DNA of 64,000 bases from Cardiocondyla obscurior (Eukaryota > Arthropoda > Insecta > Hymenoptera > Formicidae). The stretch spans positions 6,139,593-6,203,592 of the forward strand of contig NC_091868.1 of assembly GCF_019399895.1 (NCBI RefSeq), in the 5' to 3' direction. Below the pieces are notes generated by a model. The model made no database searches. It saw only the letters and a program-made list of their open reading frames with translations, and was not told the origin of the DNA. Shown here in pieces: positions 63,741 to 64,000 of the stretch. The translations under genes and the position numbers were made by a program. How positions within the stretch are numbered: the stretch's first letter is position 1; the number at the start of each line of letters is the position of its first letter.

Positions 63741-64000
63741 TAATCGCCGCGCGGAGTCGCTGGGGTTTTAAAAACCCGGCTTAAAGTTGGTGGCGTTTTG
63801 CTATTCAAAACAAGTACGCGCAAAAAGTGGATTTACTTCTGCGTTTTCGTATCGAGGACTAGAAGAGAGTGTCAAGGGTCGTCAAGAATCGATCCCCGAA
63901 ACGGCTATCAAGACGATCTTTTAAAATAGATCTTGATACGAACGTGGGATTCGCTGTCGCTTTTTCAACAGCCGACATCTAGAGTAGGCGCACAGTCGAT
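63741..64000. other. Right-edge intergenic DNA
   Basis: Apart from the TATA-like sequence at 63766-63774, nothing is recognised here. Confidence 0.3.

Noticed and set aside
1..64000. CRISPR arrays, rRNA genes, tRNA genes, transposase or retroviral genes
   Set aside because: No spaced direct repeats, no rRNA-like core sequence, no clear tRNA A/B boxes in cloverleaf context and no transposase or polymerase domain were seen. A tRNA scan could still find a divergent one.

Overview
This window looks like nuclear DNA of an insect, most probably a hymenopteran such as an ant. The evidence is small spliced introns of about 60-250 bp with GT-AG borders, an arginine kinase gene, a Repo-type glial homeobox gene, insect-like versions of conserved eukaryotic genes, and CpG-rich intergenic DNA alternating with AT-rich gene bodies. 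No bacterial operon, virus, CRISPR array, rRNA or tRNA was recognised. The species call is an inference from style, not from a marker.

Layout. (1) 1-8.0 kb: CpG-rich DNA with no supported gene. At 8.0-8.4 kb two short exon-like blocks on the minus strand may be the 5' end of a gene running off the left edge. (2) 8.9-22.5 kb: a compact AT-rich cluster of four housekeeping-type genes. These are PEX12 (peroxisomal import ubiquitin-ligase subunit, +), IFT80 (intraflagellar transport WD-repeat protein, -), a C2orf42 homologue (+) and an mTERF-family mitochondrial protein, likely mTERF5 (+). PEX12 and IFT80 are tail to tail. IFT80 and C2orf42 are head to head across 1.3 kb holding a canonical RFX X-box and a perfect 12-bp hairpin. 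(3) 23.9-26.3 kb: a four-exon paired-like homeobox gene matching repo (reversed polarity), on the minus strand, with a candidate TATA box and two glial-cells-missing-type sites upstream. (4) 27-48 kb: about 21 kb of gene-poor, CpG-rich DNA with microsatellites and possible regulatory or 5' non-coding exons. (5) 48.0-51.1 kb: arginine kinase (+), with two separate upstream coding first exons that both splice in frame and both start with an N-myristoylation-type sequence. (6) 52.9-57.2 kb: a phospholipid scramblase (-), convergent with arginine kinase. (7) 57.3-64 kb: no coding gene supported, but a plausible far-upstream first exon of the scramblase lies near 63.3-63.7 kb.

Exon boundaries for all six genes were read base by base. 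Each join keeps the frame and ends in a stop: PEX12 330 aa, IFT80 756 aa, C2orf42 homologue 739 aa, mTERF 520 aa, Repo 457 aa, arginine kinase 355 aa, scramblase 257 aa. The genes do not form a pathway; they are ordinary neighbours. The most interesting signals are regulatory or isoform-level: acylatable arginine kinase N-termini, the X-box at IFT80, a GC-AG intron in the mTERF gene, fold-back elements, and a duplicated block in two IFT80 introns.
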